This document shows positions 8,266 to 14,749 of a DNA stretch of 39,526 bases, piece after piece (the first letter of the stretch is position 1; every line of letters starts with the position of its first letter). The translations under genes and the position numbers were made by a program. This stretch comes from Clostridia bacterium (GTDB taxonomy: Bacteria > Bacillota > Clostridia > Lutisporales > Lutisporaceae), in contig JAQSYD010000004.1 in NCBI GenBank assembly GCA_029256325.1, forward strand, positions 1 through 39,526, written 5' to 3'. The notes under the pieces are model-generated. The model searched no databases. It saw only the letters and a program-made list of their open reading frames with translations, and had not been told where the DNA came from.

Positions 8266-9681
8266 TTACAGATACAGATCTCTTTTGCCTTTTCTGATTT
8301 CTGCTAGTCTCTCTTCTGTTATTTTCCTGATTTTTTCATCCTTAATTTGATTCAGATGTTGCTTAATAGTTTCTTCGCCTGCCTTTTTTACATCCTCTGA
8401 AGCATAGTCTAAAAGATATTCCTGAAAGGTCATAATCGCATTAGGCTGACATACGTTTTGGATATTGCCTGTTTTGGCTAACTGCATAAAGCGGTCCCCC
8501 GTTCTGCCCTGTCTATAGCAGGCTGTACAGTAGCTTGGGATATAGCCTGTAGCACAAAGGCTTTGAATTACTTCATCGGGACTTCTATGATCTTCTACAT
8601 TAAACTGAGCTGTATTGCAGTTTTCATGGGTTTCATATTCATTTCTGTAGCCGCCGACTCCTGTGCATGAGCCTGCGCTAACTTGAGACACGCCATAGTT
8701 GATAACCTCATCTCTTGTTGCTGCGCTTTCTCTTGTTGAAAGTATAATTCCTGTATAAGGAACCGCCAATCTTAAAATGGCGACGATCTTTTTAAATTGG
8801 TCATCCGTAAGCAGATAAGGGTAGTCTGCTAAGTTCATGCCTTCTGCCGGCTTTAACCTAGGCACTGATATGGTGTGAGGGCCGCAGCCGAACTTTTCTT
8901 CCAAATGCAAAGCGTGGTATAGAAGTGCGATCACTTCAAATTTATAGTCATAAAGACCAAAAAGAACACCGGAGCCTACATCATCGATGCCTGCTTCCAT
9001 TGCTCTGTCAAAAGCAGTGGTATGATAATCGTAATCGTGCTTTGGTCCTTTTGGATGCAAGGCTGCATAGGTTTCTCTATGATAGGTCTCTTGGAACAAA
9101 ATATACGTGCCTATATCGGCAGCCTTTAGCTTTTTATAGTTTTCTACAGTAGTTGAGGCGATGTTTACATTTATTCTTCTGATACTGCCGTTTTCAAATT
9201 TTATGCTATATATTTTCTTTATAGCTTCAATGATGTAGTCAATGTCACAATTTACAGGATCTTCTCCTGCTTCCAAGGCTATTCTCTTATGTCCCATGGA
9301 CTCAAGAATCTTGACTTCGTTGACCAATTCCTCCATAGTAAGCTTCTTGCGGAATATATTAGTGTCGCAGCCATAGCCGCAGTATTTGCATGAATTTACA
9401 CAGTAATTGCTGATGTAAAGAGGTGCAAATATAACGACTCTTTTACCATAGATTTTTTCTTTAATGGTATGAGCAGCTTTAAAAATCTCTTCTATTATAT
9501 TCTTATCTTCGGCATTTAACAGTTTTGCAACTTCTAGAGGAGATAGTCCAAGCGCCTTCTCGGCCTTTTCTATGATTGCCTCCAACTCTTCCTTGGAGGT
9601 GTTTTGTGTACTTGTCAATAAGTTTTGGATTTCAGCTTCTTTAATGAAGTCTGCAGTTAGTCTTTCGGAATTCATATTCAT
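8266..9681 (-). CDS. hydG: [FeFe]-hydrogenase maturation radical SAM tyrosine lyase HydG
   Basis: HydG cleaves tyrosine to p-cresol and an iron-bound CO/CN unit used to build the H-cluster. The 471-aa length is usual for the family. The radical SAM cluster motif is CVNSCKYC (CX3CX2C) at about residue 98. The C-terminal auxiliary cluster motif is CTAC followed 22 residues later by Cys (CX2CX22C), which separates HydG from the related thiamine enzyme ThiH. The start ATG follows AAGGAG by 8 nt. It sits between hydE (118 bp upstream, with a repeat in the gap) and hydF. Confident. Confidence 0.97.
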   Translation of the reverse strand: MNMNSERLTADFIKEAEIQNLLTSTQNTSKEELEAIIEKAEKALGLSPLEVAKLLNAEDKNIIEEIFKAAHTIKEKIYGKRVVIFAPLYISNYCVNSCKYCGYGCDTNIFRKKLTMEELVNEVKILESMGHKRIALEAGEDPVNCDIDYIIEAIKKIYSIKFENGSIRRINVNIASTTVENYKKLKAADIGTYILFQETYHRETYAALHPKGPKHDYDYHTTAFDRAMEAGIDDVGSGVLFGLYDYKFEVIALLYHALHLEEKFGCGPHTISVPRLKPAEGMNLADYPYLLTDDQFKKIVAILRLAVPYTGIILSTRESAATRDEVINYGVSQVSAGSCTGVGGYRNEYETHENCNTAQFNVEDHRSPDEVIQSLCATGYIPSYCTACYRQGRTGDRFMQLAKTGNIQNVCQPNAIMTFQEYLLDYASEDVKKAGEETIKQHLNQIKDEKIRKITEERLAEIRKGKRDLYL

Positions 9682-9708
9682 ATTTAATACTCCTTTTTCA
9701 TTTTAAGT

Positions 9709-9787
9709 AAGATCCTTCGGCTACTCAGGATGACAGTGAATACCGTTATACAAAGTGTATGTTATTATGAACGTAGTGAAGAATCTT
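9709..9787. repeat. Dispersed inverted-repeat element, copy 2 (hydE-hydG spacer)
   Basis: Left arm 9709-9734 reads AAGATCCTTC...CAGGATGAC. Right arm 9761-9787 is the near reverse complement of AAGATTCTTCACTACGTTC. It is the same family as the element at 4231-4304. A further partial copy (GAGATCCTTCAGC) follows up to about 9800. The element lies inside the hydE-hydG transcript, where it would fold into a long hairpin and could affect relative expression. Confidence 0.7.
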
Positions 9788-9799
9788 GAGATCCTTCAG

Positions 9800-10861
9800 C
9801 TAAATACGGTCTATCTTTAGTGAGTGTCCGTGCTCTGTACTGACTGTTCTGCCAAGTCCTTGAATTTTGCCTGTGATGCATTTTCTGCAGTGTGCAGGGT
9901 CATCTCTTAGGCATATTTTATTTGGATACAGTTGATACATTTCTCTAAATTCTTCAGGAGTTACATTGGGCATAACCACATTGGCCCCAGCTTGAAGGGC
10001 TTTTTCTCTTCCTTTGGGGTCAAGGGAGCCCATTGCTGTGGTAGCGGGAATATGAGCATTCCTAAGAAGTAATCTCGCTATGGCAACTGCCTTAAGACTG
10101 TTTATTAAAGTTCCGCCCTGTGCTCCTGCTAAATTGGTATCTGAATTTGGTAAAAAGGGTCCGATACCTGCCATATCCAAGTCTAGCTTTTGAAGCAGTA
10201 ATAGATTGTCGGCTAATATTTCCGGAGTTTCTCCCGGCAAGCCAACCATAAACCCGCTGCCCACTTGGTAGCCCAGTTCTTCCAGTATATGAAGGCATTT
10301 TATTCTTTGATGAAAATCAGAATCAGGATGCAGCTTCTGATATAACTCTTCGCTGGAGGTTTCAAAACGCAGCAAATATCTGTCGGCACCTGCTTCTTTT
10401 ATAATCTTATATTCATCATAAGAAAATTCTCCCGCCGATAAGGTTATGGCTAAATCTGTATGGGATTTTATGGTGGAGATCATGTCAGCTAAAATTTCAG
10501 CTGTAAAGAACGGGTCTTCACCTGATTGCATGACTACAGATCTGTAGCCTAGTGATTCAGCTCTTATGGCAGTTTGTAAAATCTCTTCCTGACTCAATCT
10601 GTAGCGATCAATACTTTTATTTTTTCCTCTTATGCCGCAATATTCACAGTTTTTTTTGCAATAGTTGGAGAATTCAATAAGACCTCTTAAGTGTACTTGG
10701 TCGCCAACCTCTTTTTTTCTTACAGCATCAGCAGTCTGAAAAATTATATCTGATTGCTCCTCTGGACATTGAAGCAATAGAATGATTTCTTCTTTGCTTA
10801 AATTGCCGCTATGAAGGGCTTTTTCGCATATTGCATAAACCTTTTTCATATTATTTTCCAT
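9800..10861 (-). CDS. hydE: [FeFe]-hydrogenase maturation radical SAM protein HydE
   Basis: Radical SAM enzyme that acts with HydG and HydF to build the azadithiolate-bridged diiron subcluster of the H-cluster. The 353-aa protein carries CKKNCEYC (CX3CX2C) at about residue 67 and the family segments VMQSGEDP, LRFETSS, VGSGFMVGLPGET and GIGPFLPN. The start ATG follows TTAGGAGGATATAA. It is the first gene of hydE-hydG-hydF and is transcribed away from hydA across a 607-bp spacer. Its leader contains nested inverted repeats (10882-11025). Identification is firm. Confidence 0.96.
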   Translation of the reverse strand: MENNMKKVYAICEKALHSGNLSKEEIILLLQCPEEQSDIIFQTADAVRKKEVGDQVHLRGLIEFSNYCKKNCEYCGIRGKNKSIDRYRLSQEEILQTAIRAESLGYRSVVMQSGEDPFFTAEILADMISTIKSHTDLAITLSAGEFSYDEYKIIKEAGADRYLLRFETSSEELYQKLHPDSDFHQRIKCLHILEELGYQVGSGFMVGLPGETPEILADNLLLLQKLDLDMAGIGPFLPNSDTNLAGAQGGTLINSLKAVAIARLLLRNAHIPATTAMGSLDPKGREKALQAGANVVMPNVTPEEFREMYQLYPNKICLRDDPAHCRKCITGKIQGLGRTVSTEHGHSLKIDRI

Positions 10862-10881
10862 TTATATCCTCCTAATTTACA

Positions 10882-10954
10882 GGGCAATAGTATTTTGTGT
10901 TTATTTGTCCGTTGCCCCAATGAAGTACGGACACAAAACTTGATTTAGCTGCCC
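10882..10954 (-). promoter_or_regulatory. Structured leader RNA candidate upstream of hydE
   Basis: Three nested helices directly upstream of the hydE ribosome binding site. P1 is GGGCA (10882-10886) with TGCCC (10950-10954). P2 is TTTTGTG (10893-10899) with CACAAAA (10932-10938). P3 is TGTCCGT (10906-10912) with ACGGACA (10927-10933), which competes with the inner two pairs of P2. The same pairings exist on either strand, but proximity to the hydE start favours an RNA on the minus strand. I do not recognise it as a known riboswitch class. It could instead be a protein-binding dyad array. Confidence 0.5.
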
Positions 10955-10983
10955 GTGCCAGAATTTCCACATTACATTCGAAA

Positions 10984-11025
10984 AAGACACATGGGCTTCA
11001 AATGCGGCGAAGCCGCCTTTGTCTT
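10984..11025. repeat. Hairpin element with two mutually exclusive stems
   Basis: Outer pairing AAGACA (10984-10989) with TGTCTT (11020-11025). Inside, GCGGC (11004-11008) pairs with GCCGC (11012-11016) around GAA. Alternatively GGCTTC (10994-10999) pairs with GAAGCC (11009-11014). The GC content is clearly above the AT-rich surroundings. It lies about 30 bp further upstream of hydE than the nested helices and may belong to the same leader. Confidence 0.5.
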
Positions 11026-11040
11026 GTAGTTTCCTTCTAA

Positions 11041-11254
11041 TGGTTCGTATATATGAGTTCTTCTTTTGTTATTACATGATTGTTAAATATTCGACATACT
11101 ATAAGATTATTATAATACTTATGTTTTCAATTTTAAATGCTTTTATATAATATTAATAAAATTTATTAGTGGAAAATAATTATTATATTGAATATTTAGA
11201 ATATTTATTATATTCCGCAAGTTTCAAAATAGCCCATATTAATGTGTTATTTTA
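11041..11254. other. AT-rich spacer between hydE leader and hydA promoter
   Basis: No gene seen. The hydE promoter must lie here or nearby. The best candidate on the minus strand is TTTAAA-17 nt-TATAAT with the -10 at 11109-11114, which is only a moderate match. Confidence 0.4.
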
Positions 11255-11283
11255 TTGACAATCTCGGGTGGTTTAGTTATTAT
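11255..11283 (+). promoter_or_regulatory. hydA: Sigma-A promoter of hydA
   Basis: TTGACA (11255-11260), 17-nt spacer, TATTAT (11278-11283). Start of transcription near 11290, giving a leader of about 180 nt before the hydA ATG at 11469. Confidence 0.82.
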
Positions 11284-11295
11284 GTAATTGTGAGC

Positions 11296-11307
11296 TGTTA
11301 TATAACA
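11296..11307. promoter_or_regulatory. 12-bp palindrome at the hydA transcription start
   Basis: Perfect palindrome TGTTATATAACA at about +6 to +17 of the predicted hydA transcript, a typical repressor position. Half-sites resemble those of the redox regulator Rex, but the spacing is too short for a canonical Rex box, so the regulator is unknown. Confidence 0.45.
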
Positions 11308-11332
11308 TTATAATAGCTATTAAAAAAATTAC

Positions 11333-11348
11333 AGTGATTTATGTCACA
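11333..11348. promoter_or_regulatory. CRP/FNR-like dyad in the hydA leader
   Basis: AGTGA-6 nt-TCACA is one base from the TGTGA-N6-TCACA consensus of the CRP/FNR family. It lies about 45 bp downstream of the predicted start, so a bound protein would block rather than activate. May be chance. Confidence 0.35.
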
Positions 11349-11468
11349 AAGCAACGTACAGAGCATTATATTTTTTTATATTTTAGCAGTGGATATAAGT
11401 CCAATACAGTAATCAGTCTAAAAAACAATTCTAGTGTAAGGAATTTATTTAATAGGGGGATCATTAGA

Positions 11469-13196
11469 ATGGAAATGGTTAATATCACAATTGACGGTAT
11501 TAAAACACAGGTACCAAGCGGAACGACCGTTTTGGAAGCTGCGAAGTCTTTAAACATTGACATTCCTACATTATGCTACCTTAAAGGCTTGAATGCCGTT
11601 GGTGCTTGCAGAATATGTGTTGTTGAGGTTCAAGGAGCAAGAGCCTTACAGGCATCCTGCGTTTTACCCGCTGCAGAAGGAATGGTTGTTAAGACCGCAA
11701 CACCTAAGGTTAGAGAAGCAAGAAAAGGAATCATGGAGCTTATACTTGCCAGACATGAAAGAGAGTGCTTGACTTGTTCAAGAAACTTAAGTTGTGAGCT
11801 TCAAAAACTATCTGAAGAAATGGGCGTTGGAGAAATTCCATACGAGGACTCAGGCAATCATTATGCAGTAGATGAAACATCTACAGCTATCGTTAGAGAT
11901 CAAAATAAGTGCATACTTTGCGGAAGATGCATAAGCGTATGTAAGAAGGTACAAGGAACTGGTGCCATTGATTTTGCAAGAAGAGGCGTTAAAACTACAG
12001 TAACAACTGCTTTTGATAAGAGCTTAGGCGATGTTAATTGTATAAACTGCGGACAATGTATAAAGATTTGTCCTGTAGGTGCATTAAAAGAGAAGGATGA
12101 TACTGAAAAGGTATGGGATGCCATATCAAATCCGGATCTTCATGTAGTAGTTCAAACTGCTCCTGCAGTTAGAGTTGCTTTGGGTGAAGAGTTTGGTATG
12201 CCTGTTGGAACAAATGTAGAAGGTAAAATGATAGCTGCACTTAAGAGACTAGGCTTTGACAAGGTATTTGATACAAACTTCAGTGCTGACTTAACAATAT
12301 TAGAAGAAGGTACAGAGCTGCTTGGCAGAATTAATAATGGTGGCAGGCTGCCGCTTATAACTTCCTGCTCACCAGGCTGGATAAAGTTCTGCGAGCACAA
12401 TCATCATGATTTTATTGAAAATCTATCCAGCTGTAAGTCACCGCAACAAATGTTTGGGGCAGTAGCAAAATCCTATTATGCAGAGAAAACTGGCATAGAT
12501 CCAAAAAATATATATGTAGTATCAATCATGCCTTGTACTGCTAAAAAGTATGAAGCGGGCAGAGAAGAATTAGCTGTTGACGGCTTGCAGGATGTAGATG
12601 CTGTATTGACAACAAGAGAGCTTGGCAAAATGATAAAGCAAGCAAGAATAAATTTCCCAGCTATAGAGGATGCATCCTATGATAGCATACTTGGCGACTC
12701 AACTGGCGCAGGCGTTATATTCGGAGCAACAGGCGGCGTTATGGAAGCGGCGCTTAGAACAGTAGCGGACATACTTACCGGTGAAGACTTAAAGAATATT
12801 GAGTATACAGCCGTAAGAGGTATGGAAGGCATCAAGGAAGCTACAGTTAGAATAAAGGATATGGACGTAAATGTTGCAGTTGTTCATGGTACTGCAAATG
12901 CAGATAGACTACTTGAAAGAATAAGAAGCGGTCAAGCGAACTACCACTTTGTTGAAGTAATGGGTTGCCCTGGCGGATGCATAAACGGTGGTGGACAGCC
13001 AATTATTATGGATAAGGAAAAGACAGAAGAAGTTAAAACGCTGAGAGCGCAAGGGCTTTACAATATAGATCAATCAAGAAAACGTAGAAAGTCTCATGAA
13101 AATCCTGAAGTGAAGGCGCTATATGATGAGTATATGGAAAAGCCAAACAGCCATAAGGCGCACCATATACTGCATACGCACTATAAAAAGAGATAG
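11469..13196 (+). CDS. hydA: Monomeric-type [FeFe]-hydrogenase (CpI-like)
   Basis: Catalyses reversible reduction of protons to H2, in clostridia usually with ferredoxin as electron partner. The 575-aa protein is collinear with C. pasteurianum CpI. An N-terminal [2Fe-2S] domain has Cys36, 47, 50 and 64. A His-ligated [4Fe-4S] site is HERECLTCSRNLSC. Two ferredoxin-type clusters follow (CILCGRCISVC, CINCGQCIKIC). The H-cluster motifs are TSCSPGW, MPCTAKKYE and EVMGCPGGCINGGG, with a small-subunit-like C-terminus ending HTHYKKR. The first H-cluster motif has Ser where CpI has the second Cys (TSCCPGW). The start ATG follows AATAGGGGGA; the frame is open further upstream to 11334 but that part has no family match. 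It is divergent from hydEGF and ends at a strong terminator, and no NADH-linked partner subunit is adjacent. Confidence 0.96.
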   Translation: MEMVNITIDGIKTQVPSGTTVLEAAKSLNIDIPTLCYLKGLNAVGACRICVVEVQGARALQASCVLPAAEGMVVKTATPKVREARKGIMELILARHERECLTCSRNLSCELQKLSEEMGVGEIPYEDSGNHYAVDETSTAIVRDQNKCILCGRCISVCKKVQGTGAIDFARRGVKTTVTTAFDKSLGDVNCINCGQCIKICPVGALKEKDDTEKVWDAISNPDLHVVVQTAPAVRVALGEEFGMPVGTNVEGKMIAALKRLGFDKVFDTNFSADLTILEEGTELLGRINNGGRLPLITSCSPGWIKFCEHNHHDFIENLSSCKSPQQMFGAVAKSYYAEKTGIDPKNIYVVSIMPCTAKKYEAGREELAVDGLQDVDAVLTTRELGKMIKQARINFPAIEDASYDSILGDSTGAGVIFGATGGVMEAALRTVADILTGEDLKNIEYTAVRGMEGIKEATVRIKDMDVNVAVVHGTANADRLLERIRSGQANYHFVEVMGCPGGCINGGGQPIIMDKEKTEEVKTLRAQGLYNIDQSRKRRKSHENPEVKALYDEYMEKPNSHKAHHILHTHYKKR

Positions 13197-13220
13197 TCTA
13201 AAATTTTATAATATTGAACC

Positions 13221-13250
13221 AAAAGCATACTAGAAATAGTATGCTTTTTC
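13221..13250 (+). terminator. Intrinsic terminator of hydA
   Basis: Stem AAAAGCATACTA (13221-13232) with TAGTATGCTTTTT (13237-13249), loop GAAA, T-run built into the descending arm; 24 bp after the hydA stop. On the other side of it, up to 13477, is AT-rich spacer with a possible -10 (TATAAT, 13304-13309) but no matching -35. Confidence 0.9.
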
Positions 13251-13477
13251 AATTTATGGAAAAAGTTTCATTGAAATTTCATAGATATTTGTAAATTATA
13301 CTATATAATGTAAAAGGCTGTTGTTATATAGAAGGTACGGCGAAATATGAAGAAAAATGCAAATTAAAACTTGCTTCATTATATATATAAATAAGTTGAG
13401 ATTTATCTGCCTGGCAAATCGTTCATATCGTTGTGATTGTCGGTAATAAATTGCAACGAAAAATAAGGAGGGATAGC

Positions 13478-14155
13478 GTGAACAAAGATTTAGTATTAGA
13501 AGCTGTTAAGAACATGAATCTGCTGCTGCAGCAGAACAGCAAAAATTTTAAGTATACTTTTCAGATTTTAGAGGAAGAAATGAGCTCAAGCTGTCTCGAC
13601 ACTGTAAAAATGTTAGTTAACTTCTTAGATCACAAGGATGAATATACAAAAGGGCATTGTGAGAGAGTAACAAAGCTTGCAGTTGCCATGGGACAAGCTT
13701 TAGATTTTAGTGATAAGGATATTCTGGATCTTGAGTTTGCAGCTTTGCTCCATGATATAGGCAAGCTTGCTATACCAGATGACATCATTAACAAAGAAGG
13801 AAAACTTACTGTGCAGGAGTATGAGATAGTAAAGATGCATCCGGCTGTAGGCTATGAATTAATAAAGGGCATCTCTTTTTTGGATGTCAGTAAGAAAATT
13901 CTGCTTCAACACCATGAAAGAGTAGATGGGAGAGGTTATCCTATCGGCTTAATGGACCATCAAATAGACATTATGTCAAAAATTCTCTCAATAGCAGATG
14001 CATATGATGCAATGACCAGCAGTCGACCTTATAGAAAAAATGGGCTGTCGCGGGAACAGGCTATTGAACAGTTGGAGCTTTGTACAGGGAGTCAATTTGA
14101 TAAAAATGTAGTGGATGTATTTATAAGTATTTTAATGTCCGGAGAAGCAGCATAA
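13478..14155 (+). CDS. HD-GYP domain c-di-GMP phosphodiesterase
   Basis: Predicted soluble metal-dependent phosphodiesterase that degrades c-di-GMP. The 225-aa protein has a short N-terminal helical part (about residues 1-45) without a recognisable sensor, then the HD-GYP domain: KGHCERVTKLA, LLHDIGKLAIP (about residue 88-98), MHPAVGYELIK, HHERVDGRGYP (about 144-154, the defining motif), ADAYDAMTSSRPYR. All metal ligands appear intact. I start at GTG 13478, which follows AAGGAGGGATAGC; the frame is open 15 codons further upstream without a ribosome binding site. It is a single gene between two terminators. Together with the EAL protein at 1016-3388 it gives two c-di-GMP-degrading enzymes in the window. 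Confidence 0.93.
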   Translation: MNKDLVLEAVKNMNLLLQQNSKNFKYTFQILEEEMSSSCLDTVKMLVNFLDHKDEYTKGHCERVTKLAVAMGQALDFSDKDILDLEFAALLHDIGKLAIPDDIINKEGKLTVQEYEIVKMHPAVGYELIKGISFLDVSKKILLQHHERVDGRGYPIGLMDHQIDIMSKILSIADAYDAMTSSRPYRKNGLSREQAIEQLELCTGSQFDKNVVDVFISILMSGEAA

Positions 14156-14175
14156 ACAATGTTTATGCTGCTTTT
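14145..14175 (+). terminator. Intrinsic terminator overlapping the HD-GYP stop codon
   Basis: Stem AAGCAGCATAAAC (14145-14157) with GTTTATGCTGCTT (14161-14173), 3-nt loop, short T-run. The TAA stop at 14153-14155 is part of the left arm. Confidence 0.88.
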
Positions 14176-14248
14176 ACTATACTTAGCCTAAAGTAATCGT
14201 TATGTTAATGTATAAAAGTAAACAAGCTTTTTGACTTATCATTGTTAT

Positions 14249-14307
14249 GTCATCCTGAGGGAGGAACGACGGTCGGATCTAAAGTTTTGACCCAGGCTCA
14301 GAATGAC
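14249..14307. repeat. Dispersed inverted-repeat element, copy 3
   Basis: Ends GTCATCCTGAG (14249-14259) and CTCAGAATGAC (14297-14307) match the arm ends of the elements at 4231 and 9709. The middle is diverged. Confidence 0.6.
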
Positions 14308-14396
14308 GCTGCTATGTTAGGAATAGCAACTAAATGCGTAGAATAACAGGAAAAGCTGCTAATTCATAACTTTTCATAATTTAATAGAACGTTTAG

Positions 14397-14427
14397 CACC
14401 AAGTATAAAATGTATTTGGTGTTTTTT
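14397..14427 (+). terminator. Orphan intrinsic terminator upstream of the purine permease
   Basis: Stem CACCAAGTAT (14397-14406) with GTATTTGGTG (14412-14421), including two G-T pairs, followed by six T's. The preceding gene already has its own terminator at 14145-14175, so this hairpin ends a transcript with no visible protein gene. Confidence 0.65.
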
Positions 14428-14653
14428 CGAATAATCGGCTATAAAAAATATGAGAATGTTTATAAATTAAAGCGGGTATATTAAATAGGACAGCTTCATA
14501 TTAATAGTATAAGCTTATTATACGAAGGTTAAGATAAGAAGCACATAGGATCGGATGTGAATAATAGAGTGAAAAATGCATATTGCGCTAGCGGCAGAAT
14601 ATGCAATAAAATGACAAAATCACATACTAATTTTATTTTTCATCAAAAAACAT
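14428..14653. other. Spacer upstream of the purine permease promoter
   Basis: AT-rich, no convincing gene. Holds a 10-bp palindrome ATAAGCTTAT near 14511-14522 and an inverted repeat TGCATATT/AATATGCA near 14577-14605. I looked for a purine riboswitch (conserved loops and P1) and did not find one. Confidence 0.5.
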
Positions 14654-14682
14654 TTGATTTATACCGAACAATAGTGTACAAT
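14654..14682 (+). promoter_or_regulatory. Promoter of the purine permease gene
   Basis: TTGATT (14654-14659), 17-nt spacer, TACAAT (14677-14682); start near 14689, leader about 60 nt. A PurR-like box occupies the spacer. Confidence 0.75.
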
Positions 14683-14703
14683 TCTATATGTAAGTTCGAG
14701 TTT
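14660..14703. promoter_or_regulatory. PurR-like operator (two inverted PurBoxes)
   Basis: Box 1 (14660-14673) contains ACCGAACAAT; box 2 (14690-14703) read on the minus strand contains CTCGAACTTA. The two 14-bp boxes are inverted and 16 bp apart, the arrangement known for B. subtilis PurR operators. They flank the -10 of the promoter for a purine permease, which fits PurR control. Box 2 is a weaker match. Confidence 0.62.
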
Positions 14704-14749
14704 TTATTAGTTTTATTCATTTTAAATCATGTAAAGGAAGGTGTCGAGA

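Noticed and set aside
11296..11307. Rex operator at the hydA promoter
   Set aside because: The half-sites TGTTA/TAACA are only 2 bp apart, too close for the known Rex box; reported only as a palindrome.
11334..11468. Longer hydA start at the upstream ATG
   Set aside because: The extra 45 residues do not resemble the hydrogenase N-terminus and lack a ribosome binding site, while 11469 has GGGGGA at proper spacing and the CpI-like first strand.
14428..14740. Purine riboswitch before the permease
   Set aside because: None of the conserved junction or loop sequences of the purine aptamer are present; a PurR-like operator explains the regulation better.
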